Counted from the first letter of the stretch, positions 33,163 through 41,611 are shown. The stretch is DNA of 50,561 nucleotides from Deltaproteobacteria bacterium (GCA_016235345.1 JACRLG010000033.1:1-50561); one strand, 5' to 3'. Numbers and translations: made by a program. Notes: a model not told the origin generated them from the sequence alone.

Positions 33163-36100
33163 TTAACTGCAATCCTCGCCACTTTCCCACCGGAAGTTAA
33201 AGATGTGCGCCCGGCCGTGCTCAGCCGCCCACCAGCAACCGGTTGTACGCCCCTTAGTCATACCTAAAACGCGATCTTCAGTTACCATCAGCTCGTCGGA
33301 GAACGCCAGCCCAAGATCTGAGTAGTCCCTTTCCTTCCGAAGGGATACGTAGGCATTGAATCGTATGCGATTCAAGATGACGTCCCCGTCAAAGGCAAGG
33401 CCTTTGTTTTCATCCCAGCAGACTTGCGGGAGTAACGTGTCGTCCCAGATTACCACCGGCTGAGACAGAGCTTGCTCCATGCTGCGAGCAGCATCAGCTG
33501 AGCATCGCGCAATCTCATTGTGGAGGGTACGCGCCAGCGTGCGCGAATGCCGGCAGCGATAGGAGCACGGGTAGTGTGAAATAAGATAAAATGGCGACGG
33601 TCGGTCGGAAAGGTACCACAGCAGATTGTTCAGCTCCGCGCAACACTGACCGCTCGTCTGCCGGAGACTAACGACTGGCAGATTGGCGGGGCGGCCCCAT
33701 GGGCCGCTTTCCGCGTCCTGCTCTGTCAGCCATCGCACACAGCAATCAGGATACCCAAGTGCGCTGCCGAAGGCTGTCGCCCCCTGGCCCTCCGCTTCTA
33801 CAAGCCTGTCCGCGAGTACCGCAGTCCGTGCGATGTAGGCGTGAATAGGGGCCGCTGCAAGAGCGAGAGATCTTTCGTGCGGTGACAAGTGGGCCAAGCC
33901 GTCTGGGAGGAATTCTCCAAAACGGACGGCGAGACCACTTCGCATCACATGTCTGGCAAGCTTCTCAAGCCGTTTTTGCGACCATCCATAAAGCGTGATT
34001 CGCATGCCCGGCTTGATCCCGGATACAACGCCAAGCCATTCAGGCAACGCACTGTTTGGCAGATCTTCCGGCGCTTCGATAGCTGCGCGAAGGTTCAGAA
34101 ACGGCGTCTCTATGAACAAAGGTCTCTCTTGCATAGGAGTCGACTCAGCGAGGCTAAGGTCTGACCAGAGCACAGCAATTTCCTGTTCAGCGATAAGCTT
34201 ATTACCACCAAACGCCGGCGATAGGCTACGGGAAGCCACCGAAAGTGTGTTGCCATTCCGCCAAGCATGGACCGCGGCCCAGGCTTCATCCGAAAGAAGC
34301 GAAACACTCCGAGATCTCCCATCAACAACCAGCGGCAAAGGAGACCCTGATCGAGAGATATCTCCCATCGAGTCGGTCACGTCGTGCCACATGTGCGCCA
34401 GTTCTACGTCAATTGGCTGACTATGCTGCAACGATGTTGCATCACCTCTGCGGATACCATTATCATCGCCAAGAGCAAGCGTCATCTCGCGAGAATACCT
34501 CTCAAGGTAGAGCAGAAGCTGAGAGCGTTCGAGCCGATGCCAGAGAGGTGCACCCGACAGGCCCGAGAGGATGTTGCGATTGAATGACGTACACTCCACG
34601 TTGGCTTCGGCAACGGTCATTCCGTAGCTCGGGACGTATGGATGAACGAGGGACCAGAGGTCTGCGTCCCCCATGGTGATGCGGAATGCCGCAGGATTGG
34701 CGGCCATAATGGATTTACGCATCAGCTTGAACTGCGACGCTCCAACCGAGTGAAGGCGTTTCCTGTTGCGTTCCAAAAATGCGATTGTCTCTGCAACGTC
34801 TTCCTGTGTCTCTCCAGGGAAGCCGAACATTATGAAACCATGATTCCAGATACCGGCATTGCCGGCCTGGCTTAGGGAAGCCTCAACGGACGCCACGACC
34901 GTTCCCTTGCGCATCGCATCGAGCACCTTTTGACTTCCTGACTCGATCCCGAACTGCGCGAGGCGAAGGCCGGCGTGAGCGAATGCACTCCAGTCCTCGG
35001 GGTGTATGTTGGCCTCTCCGCGGAAGCTCGCCGCGATGGAAAGTTGAAGGTCACCGCCGCTGAGCTGTGTCGAGAGCCCGCGAATTGCAGCCACTGGAAG
35101 TGCTTCATCTGCAAATGCGAAGCAGGTGGTTCCATGTAGTCGCTGCAGTGTTTTCATCTCCGCCACAACGTCGGCGGGGGACCGGGCGGAACGGTGAGAC
35201 GAATAGGCCGCACTGTGATCACAGAAAGCGCATCGATGATAGCAACCCCGGGCAAGCATCACCGGAAGAACGGGTTTGGGAGTAAAGTATCGCGACAGGC
35301 ACAGCCCCGAGAAAACGGGGGCAGGAAGCCTTCGAAAGGGCGTGTGACCGCGGGCTGGGCTCCTTTGAATTTTGCCGTCGGTCAAGTATGCGATCGAGCC
35401 CTCAACGTCGTTGACGGGCTTATTACGCGAGATGCGGTCCGCCATCTCAACGATTGCGTCCTCGCCTTCACCTGTCACGATGATGTCGCAGTAATCTTGA
35501 AGTGAGCCTTCCGGCGTAGCAAGGATATCCGCAAGCCTGGTCGGAACGCCACCGCCGAGAACCACCGTGGCGGTACAGTCCGACTCGCGCAGCATACGAC
35601 ACAGCGTAAGAGCAGCGACCCACTGCGTCTCTGCCGCGATCGAAATGCCGATCAGGCGAGGGTTGAGATCGCGAACCAGAGGGATTGTGTGGCGGGTGAA
35701 GAAGTCTCGGTATGGGTTTGTAAAGTCATCCTGCGTGATCTCGGCAAGGCCCTCTCGTGTGGCTGGATTTCCAATCGAATGAAAAGACACAAAGTCCAAA
35801 CGCGAAGGGAAGAACGCTCTTCCAACCAGACCATATGCGGTCGAGATGCAATCGGTGGCCCACGTAAAGATACGAGGATCAAAAAACTCCTCAGAACTTA
35901 GTACCTTGGCAGCATGGTCGATCTCTGCTCGAAGCCTTTGGGCAACAGCGGCCCCTACGACCATGTTACGAAGACGGGCATTTTCCGTCGAGCTGATTGT
36001 GGATTTCTCTTCAAGGCGATCGATTTGGCTCCGGATTCGCAAGTCGAGTGCTTCAACGCCGTCGGAGGAAAAGAGCCATCGGTGGAAATCCAGATTGGCA

Positions 36101-36228
36101 TCCAAGAGTGTCGCATCGTGGCCAGCCGCAGCAAGCGCGCCATGCAAGCAAGGCAGCGCAAGGTGAGGCATGGTGAATGCCCAATGCGGCGGAAACAGCA
36201 GCAGAATGTCCCTCGTGCATGCAGTCAT
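33163..36228 (-). CDS. B12-binding radical SAM protein fused to a DUF483-like C-terminal domain
   Basis: 1021 residues; ATG 36226-36228 overlaps the GNAT stop as ATGA. Domains in order: cobalamin-binding-like Rossmann part (about 1-300, with LIGISIAAETQW and VVLGGGVPTR), radical SAM core with Cys329, Cys333, Cys336 (GCYHRCAFC) and GFPGETQEDV, a central region of unknown fold (about 560-800), and a Cys-rich domain with GYPDCC (825-830) and HYPCSYRC (about 885-892) shared with the next-but-one gene. B12 radical SAM enzymes methylate unreactive carbons or rearrange rings. At this length it exceeds the usual 450-650 residues, mostly by the C-terminal extension. I know of no named family with this architecture. 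Confidence 0.85.
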   Translation of the reverse strand: MTACTRDILLLFPPHWAFTMPHLALPCLHGALAAAGHDATLLDANLDFHRWLFSSDGVEALDLRIRSQIDRLEEKSTISSTENARLRNMVVGAAVAQRLRAEIDHAAKVLSSEEFFDPRIFTWATDCISTAYGLVGRAFFPSRLDFVSFHSIGNPATREGLAEITQDDFTNPYRDFFTRHTIPLVRDLNPRLIGISIAAETQWVAALTLCRMLRESDCTATVVLGGGVPTRLADILATPEGSLQDYCDIIVTGEGEDAIVEMADRISRNKPVNDVEGSIAYLTDGKIQRSPARGHTPFRRLPAPVFSGLCLSRYFTPKPVLPVMLARGCYHRCAFCDHSAAYSSHRSARSPADVVAEMKTLQRLHGTTCFAFADEALPVAAIRGLSTQLSGGDLQLSIAASFRGEANIHPEDWSAFAHAGLRLAQFGIESGSQKVLDAMRKGTVVASVEASLSQAGNAGIWNHGFIMFGFPGETQEDVAETIAFLERNRKRLHSVGASQFKLMRKSIMAANPAAFRITMGDADLWSLVHPYVPSYGMTVAEANVECTSFNRNILSGLSGAPLWHRLERSQLLLYLERYSREMTLALGDDNGIRRGDATSLQHSQPIDVELAHMWHDVTDSMGDISRSGSPLPLVVDGRSRSVSLLSDEAWAAVHAWRNGNTLSVASRSLSPAFGGNKLIAEQEIAVLWSDLSLAESTPMQERPLFIETPFLNLRAAIEAPEDLPNSALPEWLGVVSGIKPGMRITLYGWSQKRLEKLARHVMRSGLAVRFGEFLPDGLAHLSPHERSLALAAAPIHAYIARTAVLADRLVEAEGQGATAFGSALGYPDCCVRWLTEQDAESGPWGRPANLPVVSLRQTSGQCCAELNNLLWYLSDRPSPFYLISHYPCSYRCRHSRTLARTLHNEIARCSADAARSMEQALSQPVVIWDDTLLPQVCWDENKGLAFDGDVILNRIRFNAYVSLRKERDYSDLGLAFSDELMVTEDRVLGMTKGRTTGCWWAAEHGRAHIFNFRWESGEDCS

Positions 36229-36848
36229 GAGCGGGCCTTCTTTACTACAGCCCGTTCAATTGCTCTGCTGCGGAACTCGGAGACCCAGCGCTGTCTGTTT
36301 AGGGCGAGGACTTCGACATCAAAGCGCTCCCCGGCAATGCGTCGGTGCTGCCTGAATCGCGCCTCTCTTTCAAATCCCAGGCACGTCGCGACCTCGATAG
36401 CGGCTATGTTTTCAGATAGTATCTCCACGTAGAGCTTGTGCAGGCTCCACGAGTGGAATGCCCACTCTATTGAAAGCACGCTGGCAGCATGTCCAGAACC
36501 ACGCCCGACGTGACTGGGAAGTAGCGCAATGGTGTAGTAGGCCCATCCATTGATTGGTTCAAAGCTATATAGGTATGCCAGACCAATTGGCTCGCATGGG
36601 CCTTTGTTCGAGGCAATGGACTCCACGATGAAGAAGGTGCGCGAATGTGCCTTTTGCTTGAATACATCGACGAATTGCATTTCGACAGTTTCTATTTGTC
36701 CGTCGTCCCACAAGTGTAGAGTTTCAAAGGACGTGCTCAGATCGAACAGGAAAGGCAGATCGGCATCTCGAACGGCACGGAGACGAATTCCGCCGATTTC
36801 AAGCAGAGGCATTGCAATTTTCGACGCCTGTGGTTCTGTCAATGTCAT
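36225..36848 (-). CDS. GNAT acetyltransferase (RimJ/RimL type)
   Basis: 207 residues from ATG 36846-36848, which shares a base with the upstream TAA (TAATG). The GNAT fold is clear: IRLRAVRDADLPFLFDL at the N-terminus, ALLPSHVGRGSGHAASVLSI as the acetyl-CoA-binding loop (with a Val-Gly-Arg-Gly-Ser-Gly variant), and NIAAIEVATCLGFEREARFR as the C-terminal beta-strand/helix. RimL-type enzymes acetylate amino groups of proteins, amino acids or drugs. In the operon it could cap an amine made by the aminotransferase encoded directly upstream, by inference. Confidence 0.85.
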   Translation of the reverse strand: MTLTEPQASKIAMPLLEIGGIRLRAVRDADLPFLFDLSTSFETLHLWDDGQIETVEMQFVDVFKQKAHSRTFFIVESIASNKGPCEPIGLAYLYSFEPINGWAYYTIALLPSHVGRGSGHAASVLSIEWAFHSWSLHKLYVEILSENIAAIEVATCLGFEREARFRQHRRIAGERFDVEVLALNRQRWVSEFRSRAIERAVVKKARS

Positions 36849-38935
36849 TATTCTTCCCGTAATGTCCGTACGAGGATATCCCTGATTGCCGCCCAATCAT
36901 CGCTGCAAATCGTGAGCGGCGGGCTGAGGGCAATCGTCGCCCCAAGAACTTCGTGGATCACCCCGTTCTGTGTTAGCGATCGCGAGAACCTTTGAATGGG
37001 ATGTGGTCCGCCGCCTCCAGGGGTGCGGAGCTCAACTCCAATCCAAAGTCCTGTGCTTCGCACGTCGGCGACGTGTGGTAATTGTCGAAGCGCATTGGCG
37101 GTGTGAGACTGGAATTCAGATGCACGAGCATTGACGCTTGATATCACATCAAGTTGGTTGAGTGCATCGAGTACGCGACATGCAGCTGCGGCAGCGAGGG
37201 GATGACCTGAGTAGGTGTGGCCGTGTCTAAGCGACGAAGATTGAGCAGTGATTACGTCGAAAACAAGGTCGCTTGCAACTGTCGCAGACAGCGGGATGGT
37301 CCCGTTGGTCAGAGCCTTCCCGCATACGACAATGTCTGGTTCCTGCTGAGCTCGAGTGAAGTCAAACCACCGACCGGTACGCCCTAGGCCAGAAGCTACC
37401 TCATCGGCAATTGCCAGAGCACCTGCATCCCGTGCTGCCTCGAGAAGGCCACGGAGGAACCGTGGTGGTAGTGGTCGCACGCCGCCGAGCCCCTGAGTCG
37501 GCTCGAAGATAATGCTTGCAAAACTGTTCGGGTCTGCGAGCTCAAGAGCATGGTCGAGGCGAACAAGGGCTTCCTCCACTGCCGAAGGCTCTCCACTTAT
37601 TGGGGGCTCGATAAAAATGACGCCTTCCGGCAGAGGTCCAGCCCCGGACCGACTCGCCGCGTGTCCAGTGACCGAAAGAGCGCCCGCTGTTGCGCCGTGA
37701 TAGCCCCCCGAAAGCGATAGTACCCGGTATCTGTGCCCCTCCCCCCGACAACGATGGTACTCTCTTGACATTCGTAAAGCGGTTTCGACAGCTTCGGACC
37801 CACCGCTGTTGGCAAACACGTGGCGAAGCGTGCCTGGAAACAATCGCGCGAGCCTTTCGGAGAACGAGACCAGAGCCTCGTTTGTATAGCCGTCGGCTGG
37901 CCAATGGGCAAGTCGGCTATTTTGTTCTACAAGGAATGGAAAAATAGCCGGGTGTCCATGTCCGAGGCAGACGTTCTTCGTGCCCGCAATGCCGTCGAAG
38001 TAGCATCGCCCAAGCGCATCCCACACGCGAACCCCAAATGCACGTTCTACAACTCGCGGTGAAAAAGGATCGTCGGGGTTGGGGCACGAGAAGGGATGAA
38101 ACACGGTTTTGCGACTGTCGCTGAGGAGCGCCTTCTCGGCATCCCTATTAATGCTCGCGTCAGCCCTGGTGGCACCGGCCACGCCAACCACGGGTGCTGC
38201 AAGACGATCGACAAGAGTCTCGACGAACTGGCCAATGGCAGGGGGAAGACCGCACTCGCGTGCGGCCGCATGGTCCTTCGCGGCATTCTGGTCGGCGTCA
38301 TCGCTCGGTACACGCAAAGAGAGCCATGCCCGGTTCCGGAGTTCTGCGACTTGCGCAACGGCCGCTGTTTCCATGTCCACGCCGACGGCCGAGAACAGCC
38401 GGGAAAGCTGGCGGCCATCATCCCCATCATGGAGCGGCCCCTCTGCGCTTATAACCATCCCTTCCCGAAGCGGCAACCGGCATGTCTCGGCCGTTGAAAG
38501 GGCAAGCCGCTTGATCTCCTCAGACAGAGACCACGTGCGCACATGATTGGCGTCAATTTGTCCCGGTCGGAGCAGCGCCCCTGCCGACGCGTAATTGGCG
38601 GTCTTAGAAACGAGCAGGACAACGTCGCGAGAAATCGCATCGCTGATCCGCCCCATGAAGCCAACGGCCACCAGCAGCCCGACCTGATGTGTGTCAAGCA
38701 AGTGTGATGCAGCCGCAGCGGCGGCGACCATGCCCGGGCCCATGATGCAGACCAGGTAAGGTCTGCCTGCCGAGGTCTCCACGATTCGGCAGGACTTATC
38801 GGGGCAGGCAAAAAGTGCTTTGTGATACCTTATCTGCGCCGGGAGTTCGGCTTCTTCCGAGCAGCAAAGGGCCACTAATCGTCCGTGGCATTCGTCGAAT
38901 GTCTGCAGCACCAAGTGCTGGATCATGGTGTTCAT
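36848..38935 (-). CDS. nucleosidase (MTAN-like) fused to class III aminotransferase
   Basis: 695 residues; ATG 38933-38935 overlaps the upstream stop as ATGA. The first about 240 residues are a 5'-methylthioadenosine/S-adenosylhomocysteine nucleosidase-like domain: VDMETAAVAQV (Glu189) and SDDAD (Asp212) match the substrate-binding and catalytic parts of MTAN. From about 265 the chain is a PLP-dependent class III aminotransferase with DGIAGTKNVCLGHGHP, the Asp511 of ADEVASGLGRTG that holds the PLP ring, and Lys540 in CGKALTNG for the Schiff base. MTAN also cleaves 5'-deoxyadenosine, the inhibitory by-product of radical SAM enzymes, six of which are encoded beside it. If the aminotransferase uses SAM as donor, as BioA does, the nucleosidase could also clear its by-product. 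I know of no named fusion of this kind. Confidence 0.85.
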   Translation of the reverse strand: MNTMIQHLVLQTFDECHGRLVALCCSEEAELPAQIRYHKALFACPDKSCRIVETSAGRPYLVCIMGPGMVAAAAAASHLLDTHQVGLLVAVGFMGRISDAISRDVVLLVSKTANYASAGALLRPGQIDANHVRTWSLSEEIKRLALSTAETCRLPLREGMVISAEGPLHDGDDGRQLSRLFSAVGVDMETAAVAQVAELRNRAWLSLRVPSDDADQNAAKDHAAARECGLPPAIGQFVETLVDRLAAPVVGVAGATRADASINRDAEKALLSDSRKTVFHPFSCPNPDDPFSPRVVERAFGVRVWDALGRCYFDGIAGTKNVCLGHGHPAIFPFLVEQNSRLAHWPADGYTNEALVSFSERLARLFPGTLRHVFANSGGSEAVETALRMSREYHRCRGEGHRYRVLSLSGGYHGATAGALSVTGHAASRSGAGPLPEGVIFIEPPISGEPSAVEEALVRLDHALELADPNSFASIIFEPTQGLGGVRPLPPRFLRGLLEAARDAGALAIADEVASGLGRTGRWFDFTRAQQEPDIVVCGKALTNGTIPLSATVASDLVFDVITAQSSSLRHGHTYSGHPLAAAAACRVLDALNQLDVISSVNARASEFQSHTANALRQLPHVADVRSTGLWIGVELRTPGGGGPHPIQRFSRSLTQNGVIHEVLGATIALSPPLTICSDDWAAIRDILVRTLREE

Positions 38936-40071
38936 TGCGTGTCCCTAATCGAATTGAACACGGGCAAACGCACCAATCCATCCGCCCCGGCGGCGTCCAG
39001 ATCCGATGCGATCAGTCGGGCGAGGTGTCTGCGCGTCTCGCAAAATGGATACCGACGCGCAAACATCCCATCGCCCGAGTAACGCTCTGATGGGCAACCG
39101 CCGTTACAGATTGGCAGTATCTCACAGATCTCACAGGCAGGCGAAAGCCGCGCGATGTCGTTCCGAAAAGTGAGGTACCGCCTCCCGGCGAGCAATGCGC
39201 TGAGGTTCTGGTCCTGTAGGTTCCCCAATTTTAACTCTGGTGCCCGCATAAACGAGTCGCATGGGTACACGCTGCCGTCGAAATCGATCGAGATGTACGC
39301 CCCGCATCGGCCCGAAAAGGTGCATAGAGTAGGGTGGTAGCCCGTTACCCCACGAATCATGTTCTCAATGTAGCGTATAGAGATGCGGTCCTCGCCAAGC
39401 TTCGCCCACTCCATATAAACGTCACTTATAAACCTTCCGAACTCAGCGGCGCGAATCAGGTAAGAGTTGCCTTGGAGCTTCGGTGATAGGACCGCCATCG
39501 GAAGGAAATCCACAGAGTCCGCTCGAAGTGCAGAGAAGAAGGAGACTATTTCGCGTGCTGCTCCGAGGCTTCGTCGAGTGACCACTGCTGAGAGGCTGAC
39601 GCGTAGTCCTGCGGTCGTCATGCGCTCAAGCGCACTTAACGCACGACCGTGGCTGGGCCGTCCTCCTGTCAGCGGGCGCTGCTCATCGTGAATCCAAGCG
39701 GGACCATCCAAGCTGAGTCCAACTCCGATATCAAACGATCGAAATAGCTCAATCCAATCGTCGTCGACAAGGACCCCGTTGGTCTGGAGACTATGAAGGT
39801 ACTCGAGTCCTTGCTTTTCATACCTCTTCTGTAGGGAGAAGACCTGCCGGAAAAAGGGAATGCCCGCTATCAGTGGCTCCCCTCCATGCCACACTATCTG
39901 AACCTTAGCTAAGCCCGACGCCACAGCCCACCGATAGACCTCTTCCACTACGTCCAAGGAGATGGTGTTCGGGCTCCCCTCTGCGGCATTGTCCTCGTAG
40001 CAGTAGCGACAGGCTGCGTTGCATGAGTCAGTTGTCTTCAAGATAATTGTGGTCGGCAGATCTGCCCTCAT
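38932..40071 (-). CDS. radical SAM/SPASM protein (anSME-like), enzyme B
   Basis: 379 residues. ATG 40069-40071 overlaps the upstream stop as ATGA. The cluster Cys17, Cys21, Cys24 (CNAACRYC), VWHGGEPLIAG, LQTNGVLVD and GLSLDGPAWIHDEQR define the core. The SPASM region carries CGAYISIDFDGSVYPCDSF and CEICEILPICNGGCPSE, enough for two auxiliary clusters. It is the closest partner of the enzyme encoded immediately upstream, and the two are probably tandem duplicates specialised for different positions of one peptide. The C-terminal tail after the SPASM domain is unremarkable. Confidence 0.87.
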   Translation of the reverse strand: MRADLPTTIILKTTDSCNAACRYCYEDNAAEGSPNTISLDVVEEVYRWAVASGLAKVQIVWHGGEPLIAGIPFFRQVFSLQKRYEKQGLEYLHSLQTNGVLVDDDWIELFRSFDIGVGLSLDGPAWIHDEQRPLTGGRPSHGRALSALERMTTAGLRVSLSAVVTRRSLGAAREIVSFFSALRADSVDFLPMAVLSPKLQGNSYLIRAAEFGRFISDVYMEWAKLGEDRISIRYIENMIRGVTGYHPTLCTFSGRCGAYISIDFDGSVYPCDSFMRAPELKLGNLQDQNLSALLAGRRYLTFRNDIARLSPACEICEILPICNGGCPSERYSGDGMFARRYPFCETRRHLARLIASDLDAAGADGLVRLPVFNSIRDTQ

Positions 40072-41231
40072 GACCTTCCCCTCAGAGCAGTCAGCGCGGT
40101 CAAAGACAGATCTGCATTAGCTGCCATGAACTCCTCTATATGTCGGAAGATGGATTTTCGCGCTCCGCAAAAATAGTATCGTCCAAAGGAGTTGGGTTTT
40201 TGACCAATCCGATGCGCAGCGCATCCTCCGCCGCACGAGGCAAGCCAATTGCACTCACTGCATCCCTCCGGCAAAGCAGCAATACGCGATCGAATTGCTC
40301 TGGCGCGGGGAGAACGGAGAATTATCGACAGAGGCTCCGATCGCAAGTCGCCCAAGCACATGTCTTGCTGGCCCAGAAACAGATCACAGGGGTAGAGGCG
40401 CCCCTCCGTATCGACACTATAAAAATGATGGCAGTTGTGGCGGAAAGCACACGTTGTTGGTTTGACGCCCAATAAGCCCCCCAAGATATCCTCGAGCATC
40501 CGGCATGTCGGCGGGTCAGGATGGCGAATCCATTCGTCGAAGTACTCCTTGACAAACCGTGCAAGAGAACGAGGACTAATGCTAGGAGGTGCAACTTCAC
40601 CCCCGGGGCCTCGACAGAAGCATGGAAGCAGATCGACCGCGAGCTGCTCGTTGGTGATGAAATCGAAAACCTCTTTCGCCGCCGCCGCCATATCCTCGGT
40701 GATCACCAGAAGTGTGCCAAACGGCAGGTCGATTTCTCTCAGTTTGGCTGCGTTTGCCATAACTTCTTCATGGCACGAAGAAGAGTCGTCAGCCATGCTC
40801 TTACGATGGCGATTGTGAAAACGGGCGGGGCCATCAAGGCTAATCCCTATGTCAATGGGATGCTCGCGGAGTAATGATAGCCATTCATCGGGGACGTGCT
40901 TTCCGTTTGTCTGTACCTTATTTGTGGCCGAAGCACGACCGTCCGCCTTCAGCCGTTGTTGGGTTCGCAGGGCGCTCCACAAAACTGCTGGATCACAAAG
41001 CAAAGGCTCACCACCATGCCAATTGAAATCGACTCGCTTGACCGGCAAAGATAGAAACTGTTCACATACAAGTGAAGCGGTCTTCGCTGCCATAAACGAG
41101 GCCGTGCTTCCTAACCTATTCGAAGTCCTAGCATAACAGTAAGTACATGCCAAGTTGCAACGGGCAGAGATGCGTACCACTACTGTTATATTGTCAGGAA
41201 GCACGGCCTCTTTTATAGGGTCTGCTTGCAT
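40068..41231 (-). CDS. radical SAM/SPASM protein (anSME-like), enzyme A
   Basis: 387 residues. ATG 41229-41231 is preceded by GGAGGGGG; a TTG four codons earlier is inside that ribosome-binding site and is rejected. The cluster Cys25, Cys29, Cys32 (CNLACTYC), NWHGGEPLL, KVQTNGKHV and GISLDGPARFHNRHR form the core. CHHFYSVDTEGRLYPCDLF and CSECNWLASCGGGCAAH form the SPASM part. The first maturase gene after the small putative precursor gene, 186 bp away. It starts the run of overlapping genes that reaches 33163, so its strong ribosome-binding site may set the translation of the whole block. Confidence 0.88.
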   Translation of the reverse strand: MQADPIKEAVLPDNITVVVRISARCNLACTYCYARTSNRLGSTASFMAAKTASLVCEQFLSLPVKRVDFNWHGGEPLLCDPAVLWSALRTQQRLKADGRASATNKVQTNGKHVPDEWLSLLREHPIDIGISLDGPARFHNRHRKSMADDSSSCHEEVMANAAKLREIDLPFGTLLVITEDMAAAAKEVFDFITNEQLAVDLLPCFCRGPGGEVAPPSISPRSLARFVKEYFDEWIRHPDPPTCRMLEDILGGLLGVKPTTCAFRHNCHHFYSVDTEGRLYPCDLFLGQQDMCLGDLRSEPLSIILRSPRARAIRSRIAALPEGCSECNWLASCGGGCAAHRIGQKPNSFGRYYFCGARKSIFRHIEEFMAANADLSLTALTALRGRS

Positions 41232-41368
41232 CGCCCCCTCCAAAACTCTGGACCTTGATCAGAACACGGCGCCCCGCGCACGCACATGCTTTGATCAAAG
41301 AAGCGGGCCTGTGCAATTTCAGTGCATTTATCCTCCTCGAACAACACCTGCGACTTGAAATGGGACAT
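41213..41368 (-). CDS. possible small Cys-containing peptide (very tentative)
   Basis: A 51-residue frame starts at ATG 41366-41368 and contains Cys15, Cys29, Cys35 and Cys47 (MCVRGAPCSDQG in the middle). It overlaps the start of enzyme A in another frame. No Shine-Dalgarno sequence precedes the ATG, although a GAGGAGG lies inside the frame at about 41332-41338. It may be a second small product of the operon or simply a chance frame. Confidence 0.2.
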   Translation of the reverse strand: MSHFKSQVLFEEDKCTEIAQARFFDQSMCVRGAPCSDQGPEFWRGRCKQTL

Positions 41369-41416
41369 CCCGGTCATGCGGGAATGGCACGCCCCCCGCT
41401 CTTTCTGATCAAGCCA

Positions 41417-41611
41417 TCATCTCATCGAGCTGCGGCTATGGGCGTTCCAGTTTTGGGCCCACATCACGGTCTCTGCATCCTCCGCATCAGCCTTACGGAT
41501 GATGCGAGCTATAACGCGAGCACCCGGTTTATCGCTCGTCTCAAGATTTTCGATTAGGTTTTCGCGCTCGTTGATGGACTGCTCATTTCGAAGTGCCCCT
41601 GCTTTCTGCAT
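41417..41611 (-). CDS. putative RiPP precursor peptide
   Basis: 64 residues. ATG 41609-41611 has a perfect AAGGAGG seven bases upstream, the best site in the window. The N-terminal part is charged and Glu/Asn-rich (MQKAGALRNEQSINEREN), with a likely amphipathic leader helix to about residue 48. The C-terminus reads VMWAQNWNAHSRSSMR, with Trp51, Trp55 and His58 in a polar setting. Aromatic residues in polar tails are usual targets of SPASM radical SAM cyclophane or ether formation, and NWN recalls the darobactin core, though the rest differs. It is the first gene after the promoter and precedes four SPASM enzymes. No family is recognised; the precursor role is inferred from size, position and composition. 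Confidence 0.55.
   Translation of the reverse strand: MQKAGALRNEQSINERENLIENLETSDKPGARVIARIIRKADAEDAETVMWAQNWNAHSRSSMR

Noticed and set aside
41417-41611. Darobactin-type or His-Xaa-Ser radical SAM family for the small gene
   Set aside because: NWN and HSRS echo these families but the full patterns (WNWSKSF; multiple HxS repeats) are missing, and the enzyme set differs.
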